A stretch of DNA of 64,000 bases from Fuerstiella sp041398845 (GTDB lineage: Bacteria; Planctomycetota; Planctomycetia; Planctomycetales; Planctomycetaceae): NCBI GenBank assembly GCA_041398845.1, contig JAWKTZ010000006.1, forward strand, positions 496,001 through 560,000. Reading direction: 5' to 3'. A model generated the notes under the pieces. The model saw nothing but the letters and a program-made list of their open reading frames with translations, did not search any database and had not been told where the DNA came from. The first letter of the stretch is position 1. The number at the start of each line of letters is the position of its first letter. This document shows, in pieces, positions 39,019 through 46,551 of the stretch. The translations under genes were made by a program, and so were the position numbers.

Positions 39019-39504
39019 TCAGGGCGTCAGAATATGTTTGCCATCTTCAAACTGACGATGGCAGGCATTGCAGTTGTTCAGCATCGATTTGTATGCGACT
39101 GTCGCCTTCGCAAAATCCTTTGCCTGCGCGGCCTTGTAAAGGCTGGCTCCGTCTGTGCGAGACGCTGCGGCATGTCCTGCCCAGTCGCTGGCTCCTTCGT
39201 CCGGAGTCCTCGCAAACAGCAGGTTGCAGCTTTCCGCCAGAATCAGCGAGTCTGATTTGATGGCTTTCCACGCGGCGTTGTCGGCCGGCTGTGCCGCCAT
39301 GGACACTTTCAAACGGCGATATGTGGGCTGAAACACATACTCCATGAATTCGTGCATGCTGTCTTCAACGACCTGAGGTTCGTCGGCGATCGCTGGTGCC
39401 GCAGTCAGCCGATATTCCGTCGCGACAACAGACGTGGACCGCAGCAAAGCAATCGCCGTCAACGCGACGGCCGTGACACACAAACACATTCTGAACAGCA
39501 TCAT
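39019..39504 (-). CDS. Class II cytochrome c (cytochrome c'-like), exported
   Basis: 161 residues from ATG 39504, which has a strong ribosome site (GGGAGG) 7 nt upstream; the frame is open to 39546. Signal peptide at residues 1-30, then a helical domain with one haem motif, CNACH, about 17 residues from the C-terminus (LNNCNACHRQFEDGKHILTP). A single C-terminal CxxCH in a four-helix protein is the cytochrome c' (class II) layout. Periplasmic electron transfer or NO binding is possible. Confidence 0.85.
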   Translation of the reverse strand: MMLFRMCLCVTAVALTAIALLRSTSVVATEYRLTAAPAIADEPQVVEDSMHEFMEYVFQPTYRRLKVSMAAQPADNAAWKAIKSDSLILAESCNLLFARTPDEGASDWAGHAAASRTDGASLYKAAQAKDFAKATVAYKSMLNNCNACHRQFEDGKHILTP

Positions 39505-39699
39505 GTCAATGTCCTCCCAAAGAGTTTCACTCGTGAACTGCAGCATAATACGACACCGGCGGCCGAACGGAAATCCAGCAGCTACATCAACTGGGGAAGC
39601 TCAGGGATCGGGTCTCTTTAAGAGAACAAATCAAAGAGATGGACCGGCCCCGGTTGTGGTTTCCCACATCAGCCGCCGGACTCAGATCAGCGATTTCCA

Positions 39700-40443
39700 T
39701 CAGAGCGTGGCCACTTCGGACAGGAAGTTCCGAGTAATCTGTGTTTGAGGATCTTCGAAGATCTGCTGCGGTGGTCCGGATTCGGCAATGGTTCCGGCGT
39801 GCAGAATGTGAACCTGATGAGCCACCGATCTGGCGAATGACATGGCGTGCGTCACAACAATCATTCGCTGTCCGGCCGAGGCCAGGTCTGTCATGACGCT
39901 GATCACTTCGGCGGTGGTGCGTGGATCCAGAGCGCTGGTTGGTTCGTCAAACAGGATCGCTTCAGGATTCATTGCCAGCGTGCGGGCAATCGCAACGCGT
40001 TGTTGCTGGCCGCCTGATAATGACGCCGGTCGGACGTCCTGCTTTTCCAGCATGCCCACGCGTTCCAGCAACCGGCGAGCATTCGCGACAGCTTCGTCCT
40101 TTGGCTGCCTGAGCACATGGACTGGCGCTTCGATGACGTTTTGCAATACGGTTCGGTGAGGGAACAGGTTAAACTGCTGAAACACCATGCCGACACGTCG
40201 CCGAATGATGGCCAATGCGTGATCTCGTTCCGCACCAGGGGCTGATGACAATGTGACGTCACCGACTCGAATGCAGCCACTGTCAAATGTTTCCAGCCCG
40301 TTGATCGTTCTCAGCAGCGTGCTCTTGCCTCCACCGGACGGTCCCAGCAGCACGCATACTTCGCCGTCGGACACCGTCAGAGAAACGCCGCGCAGGATCT
40401 CGTGCTGCTGATAGCGTTTGACAATATTCCTGAGTTCAATCAT
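39700..40443 (-). CDS. Polar amino-acid ABC transporter ATP-binding protein (GlnQ-type)
   Basis: 247 residues from ATG 40443 (MIELRNIVKRYQQHEILRGV); the frame runs to 40617 but that region is the coding sequence of the neighbour. Walker A GPSGGGKST, signature LSGGQQQRVAIARTLAMNP, Walker B AILFDEPTSALDP and the GMVFQQFNLFPHRTVLQNV Q-loop region are all of the GlnQ/ArtP type. It overlaps the stop of the upstream binding-protein/permease gene by 4 bp and completes a one-permease importer. Confidence 0.95.
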   Translation of the reverse strand: MIELRNIVKRYQQHEILRGVSLTVSDGEVCVLLGPSGGGKSTLLRTINGLETFDSGCIRVGDVTLSSAPGAERDHALAIIRRRVGMVFQQFNLFPHRTVLQNVIEAPVHVLRQPKDEAVANARRLLERVGMLEKQDVRPASLSGGQQQRVAIARTLAMNPEAILFDEPTSALDPRTTAEVISVMTDLASAGQRMIVVTHAMSFARSVAHQVHILHAGTIAESGPPQQIFEDPQTQITRNFLSEVATL

Positions 40444-42056
40444 GAACGGCGATCCTGACTGAGGTTCTTCTCCAGACGATTCGTCACCAGTGACAGCGGG
40501 TAGCTCATCGCCAGATACAGAAAAGCAGTCAGGACTCCCAGTTCCACAATCGCGCCAGCGCTGCGAGCCTGAATGTAATACATCTTCGACAGTTCCACGA
40601 CGGTGATCACCGAGCACACCGCTGTGTCTTTAAACAGCGCGATGAAGTCATTGGTCATCGGAGGCAACACCAGACGCGTTGCCTGAGGCACGATGATTCG
40701 CCTTAGCGCCATCGGTTTTGACATCCCCAGCGACAAAGCAGCTTCCATCTGACCTTTCGGAATCGATTGAATTCCGCCGCGATAGATTTCGGCTTCGTAG
40801 GCCGAGTAGTTGATTGCCAGTCCCATCACAGCAGCAGAAAACGCGTCGATGGAAAGCCCCGCGTCGGGGAACAGCATGTCCAGAAATCGGGGGAGCAGGA
40901 AGTAAATCAGGTATAGCTGCAGTACCAGCGGTGTCCCGCGCACGAGCTCCACGTAGCAGGCGGCAGGGAATCGCAGCCATGTCGGCCCATACAGTCTGGC
41001 CAGTGCCACCAAGAGGCCAATCACAACGGCCAGCGGCATCGCGGCTATCGAAAGGAGAATCGTCATGCCGGCCGCATCCACCAGCAGACCACCTCGCTGC
41101 AGGATGACATTCCACCCTGTTGATTGTTCAAAGCTGCTGGTCGCCCCGTCGGTCGGAAGTTCCTCAATTTCTGCGCCGGAGATCAGACTGCCGACAAAGT
41201 TGCCGTCCCTGGTGGTTTCCAAACCGCGCGCTGCCTGAGTTTCATTCCACATTCGATAACGTGAATAGATCTGGCGCAGTCGGCCGTCCTGGAGTGCGTT
41301 CAGAATGGCTCCGTTGATGGCCTGCAACAGATCTGTGCTGCCTTGACGAGTCATCACCACGTAGTAGCCGCGGCCAACTGGTGGACCGATTGGCCTCAGG
41401 CGCTTGTATCCTTCGCCGTAAAATGTCCAGACCGGAAGGTCCTGAAGGTTGGCATCCACATTGCTGAGCGCCAGTTCGGTGGCTTCCATGGCATCGGTTG
41501 CTCCGTCATACAACGCCAGATCGATGCGCCCCATTCCAAATTTTTCGATGTAATCCTGAGCGGCCGTTCCGCCCAGGACAGACACTTTCCGTGGTCGCCC
41601 GTTCACAGGCACCAGCAAGTCCTGCCAGGAGGTCAGGCTGTCATCGTTCGTGCGTCCCAATAGTTGAAGTTCGTAGATGTAATAGGGAATCGACAGGCCA
41701 TACCGACCGGCTCGGCTGGGCGTCCATTCGTAGCCATTTAACACGATGTCTATGTCACCGCGGTCCATCAGGTCGGGCAGCTTATCCCACTGTCCCTGAG
41801 CGAATACCGCCGTCACGCCCAGATCGTCGGCAATCAACCGGGCAAGCTCAACTTCGAAACCCGCCAGTCGCGTGGGGTCATCCGGTTCGGGGTAAACAAA
41901 CGGCCCGCCTCCTTCCTGATCCGCTCCCCAGACCAGAGTTCCTCGGCTGCGAATTGCATCCAGGGCGTCATCGGCGCGAATCGAATCGGAAAACGCAACG
42001 CACGCGCCCGATAAAATCGCCGACAACAGCGTTGACCGCTTCAGGAAGCCAAACAT
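40440..42056 (-). CDS. Fused substrate-binding and permease protein of an amino-acid ABC transporter
   Basis: 538 residues from ATG 42056 (MFGFLKRSTLLS), which has TTGGAG as ribosome site; the earlier ATG at 42074 has none. Residues 30-290 form a type 2 periplasmic binding domain (SRGTLVWGADQEGGGPFVYP at its start). Residues 325-530 form a GlnP/HisM-type permease with the loop that contacts the ATPase (MEAALSLGMSKPMALRRIIV). Fusion of binding domain and permease in this order is known in a minority of bacteria. Substrate not determinable beyond a polar amino acid. Confidence 0.93.
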   Translation of the reverse strand: MFGFLKRSTLLSAILSGACVAFSDSIRADDALDAIRSRGTLVWGADQEGGGPFVYPEPDDPTRLAGFEVELARLIADDLGVTAVFAQGQWDKLPDLMDRGDIDIVLNGYEWTPSRAGRYGLSIPYYIYELQLLGRTNDDSLTSWQDLLVPVNGRPRKVSVLGGTAAQDYIEKFGMGRIDLALYDGATDAMEATELALSNVDANLQDLPVWTFYGEGYKRLRPIGPPVGRGYYVVMTRQGSTDLLQAINGAILNALQDGRLRQIYSRYRMWNETQAARGLETTRDGNFVGSLISGAEIEELPTDGATSSFEQSTGWNVILQRGGLLVDAAGMTILLSIAAMPLAVVIGLLVALARLYGPTWLRFPAACYVELVRGTPLVLQLYLIYFLLPRFLDMLFPDAGLSIDAFSAAVMGLAINYSAYEAEIYRGGIQSIPKGQMEAALSLGMSKPMALRRIIVPQATRLVLPPMTNDFIALFKDTAVCSVITVVELSKMYYIQARSAGAIVELGVLTAFLYLAMSYPLSLVTNRLEKNLSQDRRS

Positions 42057-42833
42057 AAGACTCCAACAGACCATTGTTTATCTTTGCGAAGTCAGCTCGT
42101 GGTCAGGTTGCCGTGGCAGTTCAGGAGACAGGCGACATTCAACATCTGAGTATCGTGACGTGCCAGACAAGTTTCCGTCGGCGGATTCCTATCACATGTC
42201 GCACCAACAGAGAAGTGTCCCGCTCGGCAGCATTCGCGGTTGGAATGAGCGGCACTTATACGTGTGCGATGTCCGCCTGACCTCGCGGAAAGTGTGCGGT
42301 TGATCGAAAAGTGTGCGTAAATGACCTCTTTCTTTCTCGGCTGCGCACTCAGCAGGGTCCGCGTTCAACGTCTGGTTAGAACCGGATGGCCTGCCGGGAG
42401 CTGCAAAAAAGGCGGGGCGTTCAGCCAGTCAGGCCAAACTGGACAAATGAGTCGTCTTTTGGCACGCATCGTGCAACTTCCTGCGAGTGATCAATCGGAC
42501 GCGGGAATCCGGTGATTGCGAGCCACCTGTCTTGGTGGCTCTGCGTTTCTGAACAAACGAGTTGCCTGAGGGCTCGTCATTGGTGGAAGGTGCTGCGTGG
42601 CATCTTTGCAGTGGCCCAGGGATCGGCGCGAAGATTTATTTTCTAACTGGACAGCGCCAGGTTCACTGACAAAGGAAGCGTCTTGTAACCCGAAGCGTCA
42701 GCGAGGGAACGATCGCAACATATTCCCTCGCTGACGCTTCGGGTTACAAAACGTGCGAACCCGGCGCTGTCCAACTAAGCGAACACTTTTTGACTTTACG
42801 GGATGCCCATTTTTCATCAGGACACCGTGGCGA
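42057..42833. other. Long intergenic region before the Rieske gene
   Basis: 777 bp between divergent transcription units. Repeat family 4 lies at 42648-42773. A 10-bp direct repeat AAAGTGTGCG occurs twice at about 42288-42318. Otherwise I see no gene or RNA. The region should contain the promoter of the rightward respiratory cluster; no FNR-type TTGAT-N4-ATCAA palindrome was found. Confidence 0.5.
42648..42773. repeat. Palindromic repeat family 4 (AACCCGAAGCGTCAGCGAGG)
   Basis: 126-bp inverted repeat. The inner 27-bp arms (42683-42709 and 42723-42749) are a perfect palindrome around a 13-nt loop. The outer arms pair TGGACAGCGCCAGGTTC with the mirrored GAACCCGGCGCTGTCCA with one mismatch. It ends 60 bp before the Rieske start codon, so unlike the others it sits in a 5' region. 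Confidence 0.92.
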
Positions 42834-43394
42834 ATGCATGACGATTCAAGTACGGACACGCCAAATCCTGAGCCTGCGCTGCCGCCCGCATCGGAGACCT
42901 CAGAGAATCGTCGTGGGTTCATGGAACATGCTGCGGGATTCGCAATGGCGGGGGGACTGCTGGCGGGTTACGGAGCGTTTGCCTGCCATTCAGTCCGGTA
43001 TCTGTATCCTGTGGAAGTGGGCAAGAGCATCTGGCAGTTTGTTTGTACGCTGGACCAGCTCGCGGTGGGAGAATCCATTCCTTTTACGATGCCATCGGGT
43101 GCCAAAGTCGTGGTGGCTCGCCAGGCGGAGGGCGATACGGCGGACGCGTTTGTTGCGTTGTCCAGTGTCTGCCCGCATTTGGGCTGCAAGGTTCACTGGG
43201 AAGCCGTTAACGACCGCTTCTTCTGCCCCTGTCACAACGGTGCGTTTGACGCCACTGGAGCTCCGACTGAAGGTCCGCCGGCTGCAGCGAATCAGTATCT
43301 GACTCGATTCGAACTGGCTGTGGAAAACAACCTGCTGATGATCAACGTTCCGACAGAAGCCATTGTTGTTTCACAATCGGAGGCCACTTCATGA
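42834..43394 (+). CDS. Rieske [2Fe-2S] protein of a bc-type complex
   Basis: 186 residues from ATG 42834. After about 30 polar residues comes one membrane segment (about 31-52, AAGFAMAGGLLAGYGAFAC), then a Rieske domain. Box I is CPHLGC (Cys113, His115, Cys118) and box II is CPCHNG (Cys131, Cys133, His134): Cys113, His115, Cys131 and His134 bind the cluster, and Cys118-Cys133 can form the stabilising disulphide. It overlaps the cytochrome b gene by 4 bp. It is the high-potential arm of a quinol oxidase module that starts the nitrate/nitrite cluster. Confidence 0.95.
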   Translation: MHDDSSTDTPNPEPALPPASETSENRRGFMEHAAGFAMAGGLLAGYGAFACHSVRYLYPVEVGKSIWQFVCTLDQLAVGESIPFTMPSGAKVVVARQAEGDTADAFVALSSVCPHLGCKVHWEAVNDRFFCPCHNGAFDATGAPTEGPPAAANQYLTRFELAVENNLLMINVPTEAIVVSQSEATS

Positions 43395-44440
43395 GTGGCA
43401 TTGGAGCATGGCTGCAGGAACGAATCCCCATCAGGGGCGCTCAACTGCAGGAGCTGACCAACGAACCGGTCCCCAACCATCTCAAACGCTGGTGGTTCGC
43501 TCTGGGAGGCACACCGGCGTATCTGTTTGTTGTGCAGATTGTCACCGGCATTCTGCTGGCGTTTTACTATCAGCCTTCAGCGAAGACAGCTTTCGAATCC
43601 GTACGATATATCACCGAGGAAGCCACGTTTGGCTGGTACCTGCGAAGCCTGCACAAGTGGGCCGCCACGTTAATGATTGCTGCAGTGATTCTGCATCAGA
43701 TGCGAGTTTATTTTACGGCCGCGTATCAGCGACCGCGTGAGCTGAACTGGGTGATTGGCATGTCACTTCTGATGTGTACCCTGCTGACAGGCTTTACCGG
43801 CTACAGTCTCGTGTTTGAACAGTTGAGTTTCTGGGGCGCGACCGTCGCCGCGAACATCAGCGATGCTGCTCCGGTTATCGGGCGTTTTGCCAAAGAAATG
43901 CTGCTGGCGGGCGACAGCTACAACGATCGCACGCTGTCTCGGTTTTACATTCTGCACGCCGCTGTGCTGCCCACAACCATCATCATTCTGGTGGCCATCC
44001 ATATCGCGTTTATTCGTCTGCACGGGGTGACGGAACTGCAGTTTGAAGACGAACCGGAAGACAAGCCCAGGCACTTCAACTTCTTTCCCGATCATATTCT
44101 GACCGAGCTGATCATGGGCCTTGTGCTGATGATTTTGCTGAGTGCTCTGGCGACCATCTTTCCTGCCACGATGGGCCCCAAGGCCGATCCGCTGACAACA
44201 CCTGAAGTTATCAAGCCGGAATGGTTTTTTTATGTGTCCTTTCGGTGGCTGAAGCTGTTTTCGCTGACATTTGCTGTGTTGAGTACCGGTTTCATCGTTG
44301 CCGCAATGTTTCTCTGGCCGTGGATTGATCGCGTGCTCAGAAAGCTGACCGGCAACGAAGATATCAGTGTGTATATCGGAATTGTGGCGACGTTTCTGCT
44401 GATTGGACTCACCGTCTGGGAAGCCGCCGTCGCCCATTGA
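43391..44440 (+). CDS. Cytochrome b (b6-like, single chain)
   Basis: 349 residues with about eight membrane segments. The four haem ligands are His88 and His102 in the second helix and His189 and His204 in the fourth. The second pair is separated by 14 residues, as in cytochrome b6-type proteins, not 13 as in bc1. The quinol-site motif appears as PEWFF (IKPEWFFYVSFRWLK). N- and C-terminal halves are in one chain, shorter than mitochondrial cytochrome b. No cytochrome c1 gene follows; a multihaem cytochrome takes its place. Confidence 0.95.
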   Translation: MSGIGAWLQERIPIRGAQLQELTNEPVPNHLKRWWFALGGTPAYLFVVQIVTGILLAFYYQPSAKTAFESVRYITEEATFGWYLRSLHKWAATLMIAAVILHQMRVYFTAAYQRPRELNWVIGMSLLMCTLLTGFTGYSLVFEQLSFWGATVAANISDAAPVIGRFAKEMLLAGDSYNDRTLSRFYILHAAVLPTTIIILVAIHIAFIRLHGVTELQFEDEPEDKPRHFNFFPDHILTELIMGLVLMILLSALATIFPATMGPKADPLTTPEVIKPEWFFYVSFRWLKLFSLTFAVLSTGFIVAAMFLWPWIDRVLRKLTGNEDISVYIGIVATFLLIGLTVWEAAVAH

Positions 44441-44458
44441 CGTTCGGCTTTATTTAAC

Positions 44459-44481
44459 CACAAACGGACCTTTGTGTTTTT
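44459..44481 (+). terminator. Possible weak intrinsic terminator after cytochrome b
   Basis: CACAAA, six loop bases, TTTGTG and then TTTTT, starting 19 bp after the stop. The 6-bp stem is AT-rich and weak. It may give partial termination before the octahaem gene, or none. Confidence 0.35.
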
Positions 44482-44604
44482 GATGTCGTGCGTGACTGTG
44501 CCGGACCCAGATGCACACGGCGAAGTTCTGAAGATGCCTGCAACAGTACTCAGGCAGCCTGACTGTCCGTCCTGTTCAAACTCCTGAAACTCGATACTTC
44601 CCCA

Positions 44605-46365
44605 ATGACTGTCAAAACCAAGCAACTGATTGTGGGCTTTCTGGGCCTTGCCTTTCTGGCGTCGCTGATCTTCGTGCAGGCCATGGAGGTCGCTCGTAAG
44701 AATGAGGAGGCCGGTAATGGAACGGCTCACATCGCGATTCCAGCGAGTTCGAAATCGTGCGTGGAATGTCACGCCAAATCGTCTCCCGGAATCATCGATC
44801 ACTGGGAAGGCAGTACTCACGCGCAGAAAGGCGTTGGCTGTGTCGAATGCCACCAGGCGGCTCATGAAGACGTCGACGCGTTTGATCACTACGGAGCGAC
44901 CATCGCCACCATCGTGACGCCCAAAGACTGCGGTCGCTGTCATAAAGCGGAGACTGAAGAATTCATGGCCAGTCATCACGCGAGCGCCGGTAACATTCTG
45001 GCATCGCTGGACAACTTTCTGGCCGAGACGGTTGAGGGGTCTCGGACGCCGTTCAATCCTCATTCAAAGACGCCGGGCATGGAAGTGGACATGGTCAACG
45101 GTATGGCCAGTGTCAACGTGGGCTGCAAACAGTGTCACGGCAGCAAGGTCGCCTTGAAGGGCACAGACGGCAGCCTGATTACTGTTGACGATCTGAAACC
45201 CGACAACGACGGGCATCCCACCAACATGGAAGCGCTGGCACTGGTGGTCAAGGACGAAAACGGCCGCCCGGAACTCGACAACAGCAGTTGGCCCAACACC
45301 GGCATCGGCCGCCTGAATCTGGACGGTTCGCGGGGTTCCTGTTCGGCCTGCCATTCCCGCCACGACTTCTCGCCTCGTCGAGCTCGTCAGCCGGAAAACT
45401 GTGGCAAGTGTCACCTTGGCCCGGACCATCCTCAGAAGGAGATCTACGAAGAATCCAAGCACGGCGTTGCCTTCCGCGATCTCAAACATCACATGAATCT
45501 GGATGCCAAAGACTGGGTTCTGGGAGAAGACTACACTCAGGCACCAACCTGTGCGACGTGTCATATGTCCGGTCATTCCCGCAATGGCGGCAAGGTGACT
45601 CATGACCCGGCAGGTCGCCTTTCATGGACCAACCGTCCTCCTGTGAGCCTGCTGATGGATACCGATATCAACGGGAAGGTGATCAAAGAAAAAGATGCCG
45701 TCGAACGCCGGAAACTCATCACCAGCTCATGGCAGGAAAAGCGGCAGGAGATGAAAAACGTGTGTCTGCACTGTCATACACAGAACTACGTCAATGCGTT
45801 CTACAAACAATACGACGACTTTGTGATTAACTATAACGAAAAGTTCGCGAAGCCCGGCGTCAGCATCATGGAAGCACTGGCCGAACAGAAGCTGATCACA
45901 AAAACTCCGTTTGACGAAGAAATTGAATGGACGTGGTTTTATCTGTGGCATCACGAAGGCCGTCGAGCTCGCCATGGAGCCTCCATGATGGCTCCGGACT
46001 ACGCTCACTGGCATGGTATGTACGAAGTGGCCGAACGCTTCTATCAGGAACTGATTCCCCAGGCTCGCGAGATTGCTCATCAGGCGGAAGAAGGTGGCAA
46101 AACTGATCAGGCAAAAGCCGTGCTGACGCTGATCGATGAACTCCTGGCGCGGCCTGAACACGAGTGGTACGAATCCGCCAAAAAGCTGGCCGACGAAGGT
46201 GAAGCGTCCGTCCTGCCCGGTTCGCCACCGTTGGCCGCGACAGACACCGATGCCGACAATGCCAAAGAAAAGCCCGATGGCGACAATGCCGATGCCGATG
46301 CGAAAAACGAGGACGCCGCAGTCGCTGACCCTGCGGCCGAGACGAAGGATGCCACTACAAATTAA
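44605..46365 (+). CDS. Octahaem c-type cytochrome, hydroxylamine oxidoreductase/nitrite reductase-like
   Basis: 586 residues. One N-terminal membrane segment (about 7-25) is an uncleaved anchor or signal. Eight CxxCH motifs begin at residues 52, 79, 109, 174, 246, 266, 316 and 387, the count and wide spacing of the octahaem HAO family. After the last haem a helical region of about 130 residues follows, then an acidic tail (DTDADNAKEKPDGDNADADA). The family includes hydroxylamine oxidoreductases and epsilonproteobacterial enzymes that reduce nitrite. Whether the catalytic haem is tyrosine-crosslinked, which would favour oxidation, cannot be settled by eye. Its place between a bc-type complex and NapA suggests reduction. 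Confidence 0.88.
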   Translation: MTVKTKQLIVGFLGLAFLASLIFVQAMEVARKNEEAGNGTAHIAIPASSKSCVECHAKSSPGIIDHWEGSTHAQKGVGCVECHQAAHEDVDAFDHYGATIATIVTPKDCGRCHKAETEEFMASHHASAGNILASLDNFLAETVEGSRTPFNPHSKTPGMEVDMVNGMASVNVGCKQCHGSKVALKGTDGSLITVDDLKPDNDGHPTNMEALALVVKDENGRPELDNSSWPNTGIGRLNLDGSRGSCSACHSRHDFSPRRARQPENCGKCHLGPDHPQKEIYEESKHGVAFRDLKHHMNLDAKDWVLGEDYTQAPTCATCHMSGHSRNGGKVTHDPAGRLSWTNRPPVSLLMDTDINGKVIKEKDAVERRKLITSSWQEKRQEMKNVCLHCHTQNYVNAFYKQYDDFVINYNEKFAKPGVSIMEALAEQKLITKTPFDEEIEWTWFYLWHHEGRRARHGASMMAPDYAHWHGMYEVAERFYQELIPQAREIAHQAEEGGKTDQAKAVLTLIDELLARPEHEWYESAKKLADEGEASVLPGSPPLAATDTDADNAKEKPDGDNADADAKNEDAAVADPAAETKDATTN

Positions 46366-46551
46366 CGACAGCGCCGTCCAGCGATTCACGCGCAGCCGCC
46401 AGTCTCACCCGAGGCACACAATGGCAACTGCAAGGACAGCGCGTGTCGTCGCTGTGTCGGCGAACGCACCGGCTGGCACGGTCTGTCGGAAACCATCAAC
46501 AGGCCATTGGACCGGCGAATCTGTTCGACCAGGCAGCTCAGAAAGAAGACC
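46366..46551. other. Gap between the octahaem and napA genes
   Basis: 186 bp. Short open frames here overlap the start of napA and match nothing, and there is no napD-like gene. An in-frame ATG at 46507 would add 15 residues ahead of the Tat signal of NapA and is not preferred. Confidence 0.5.
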
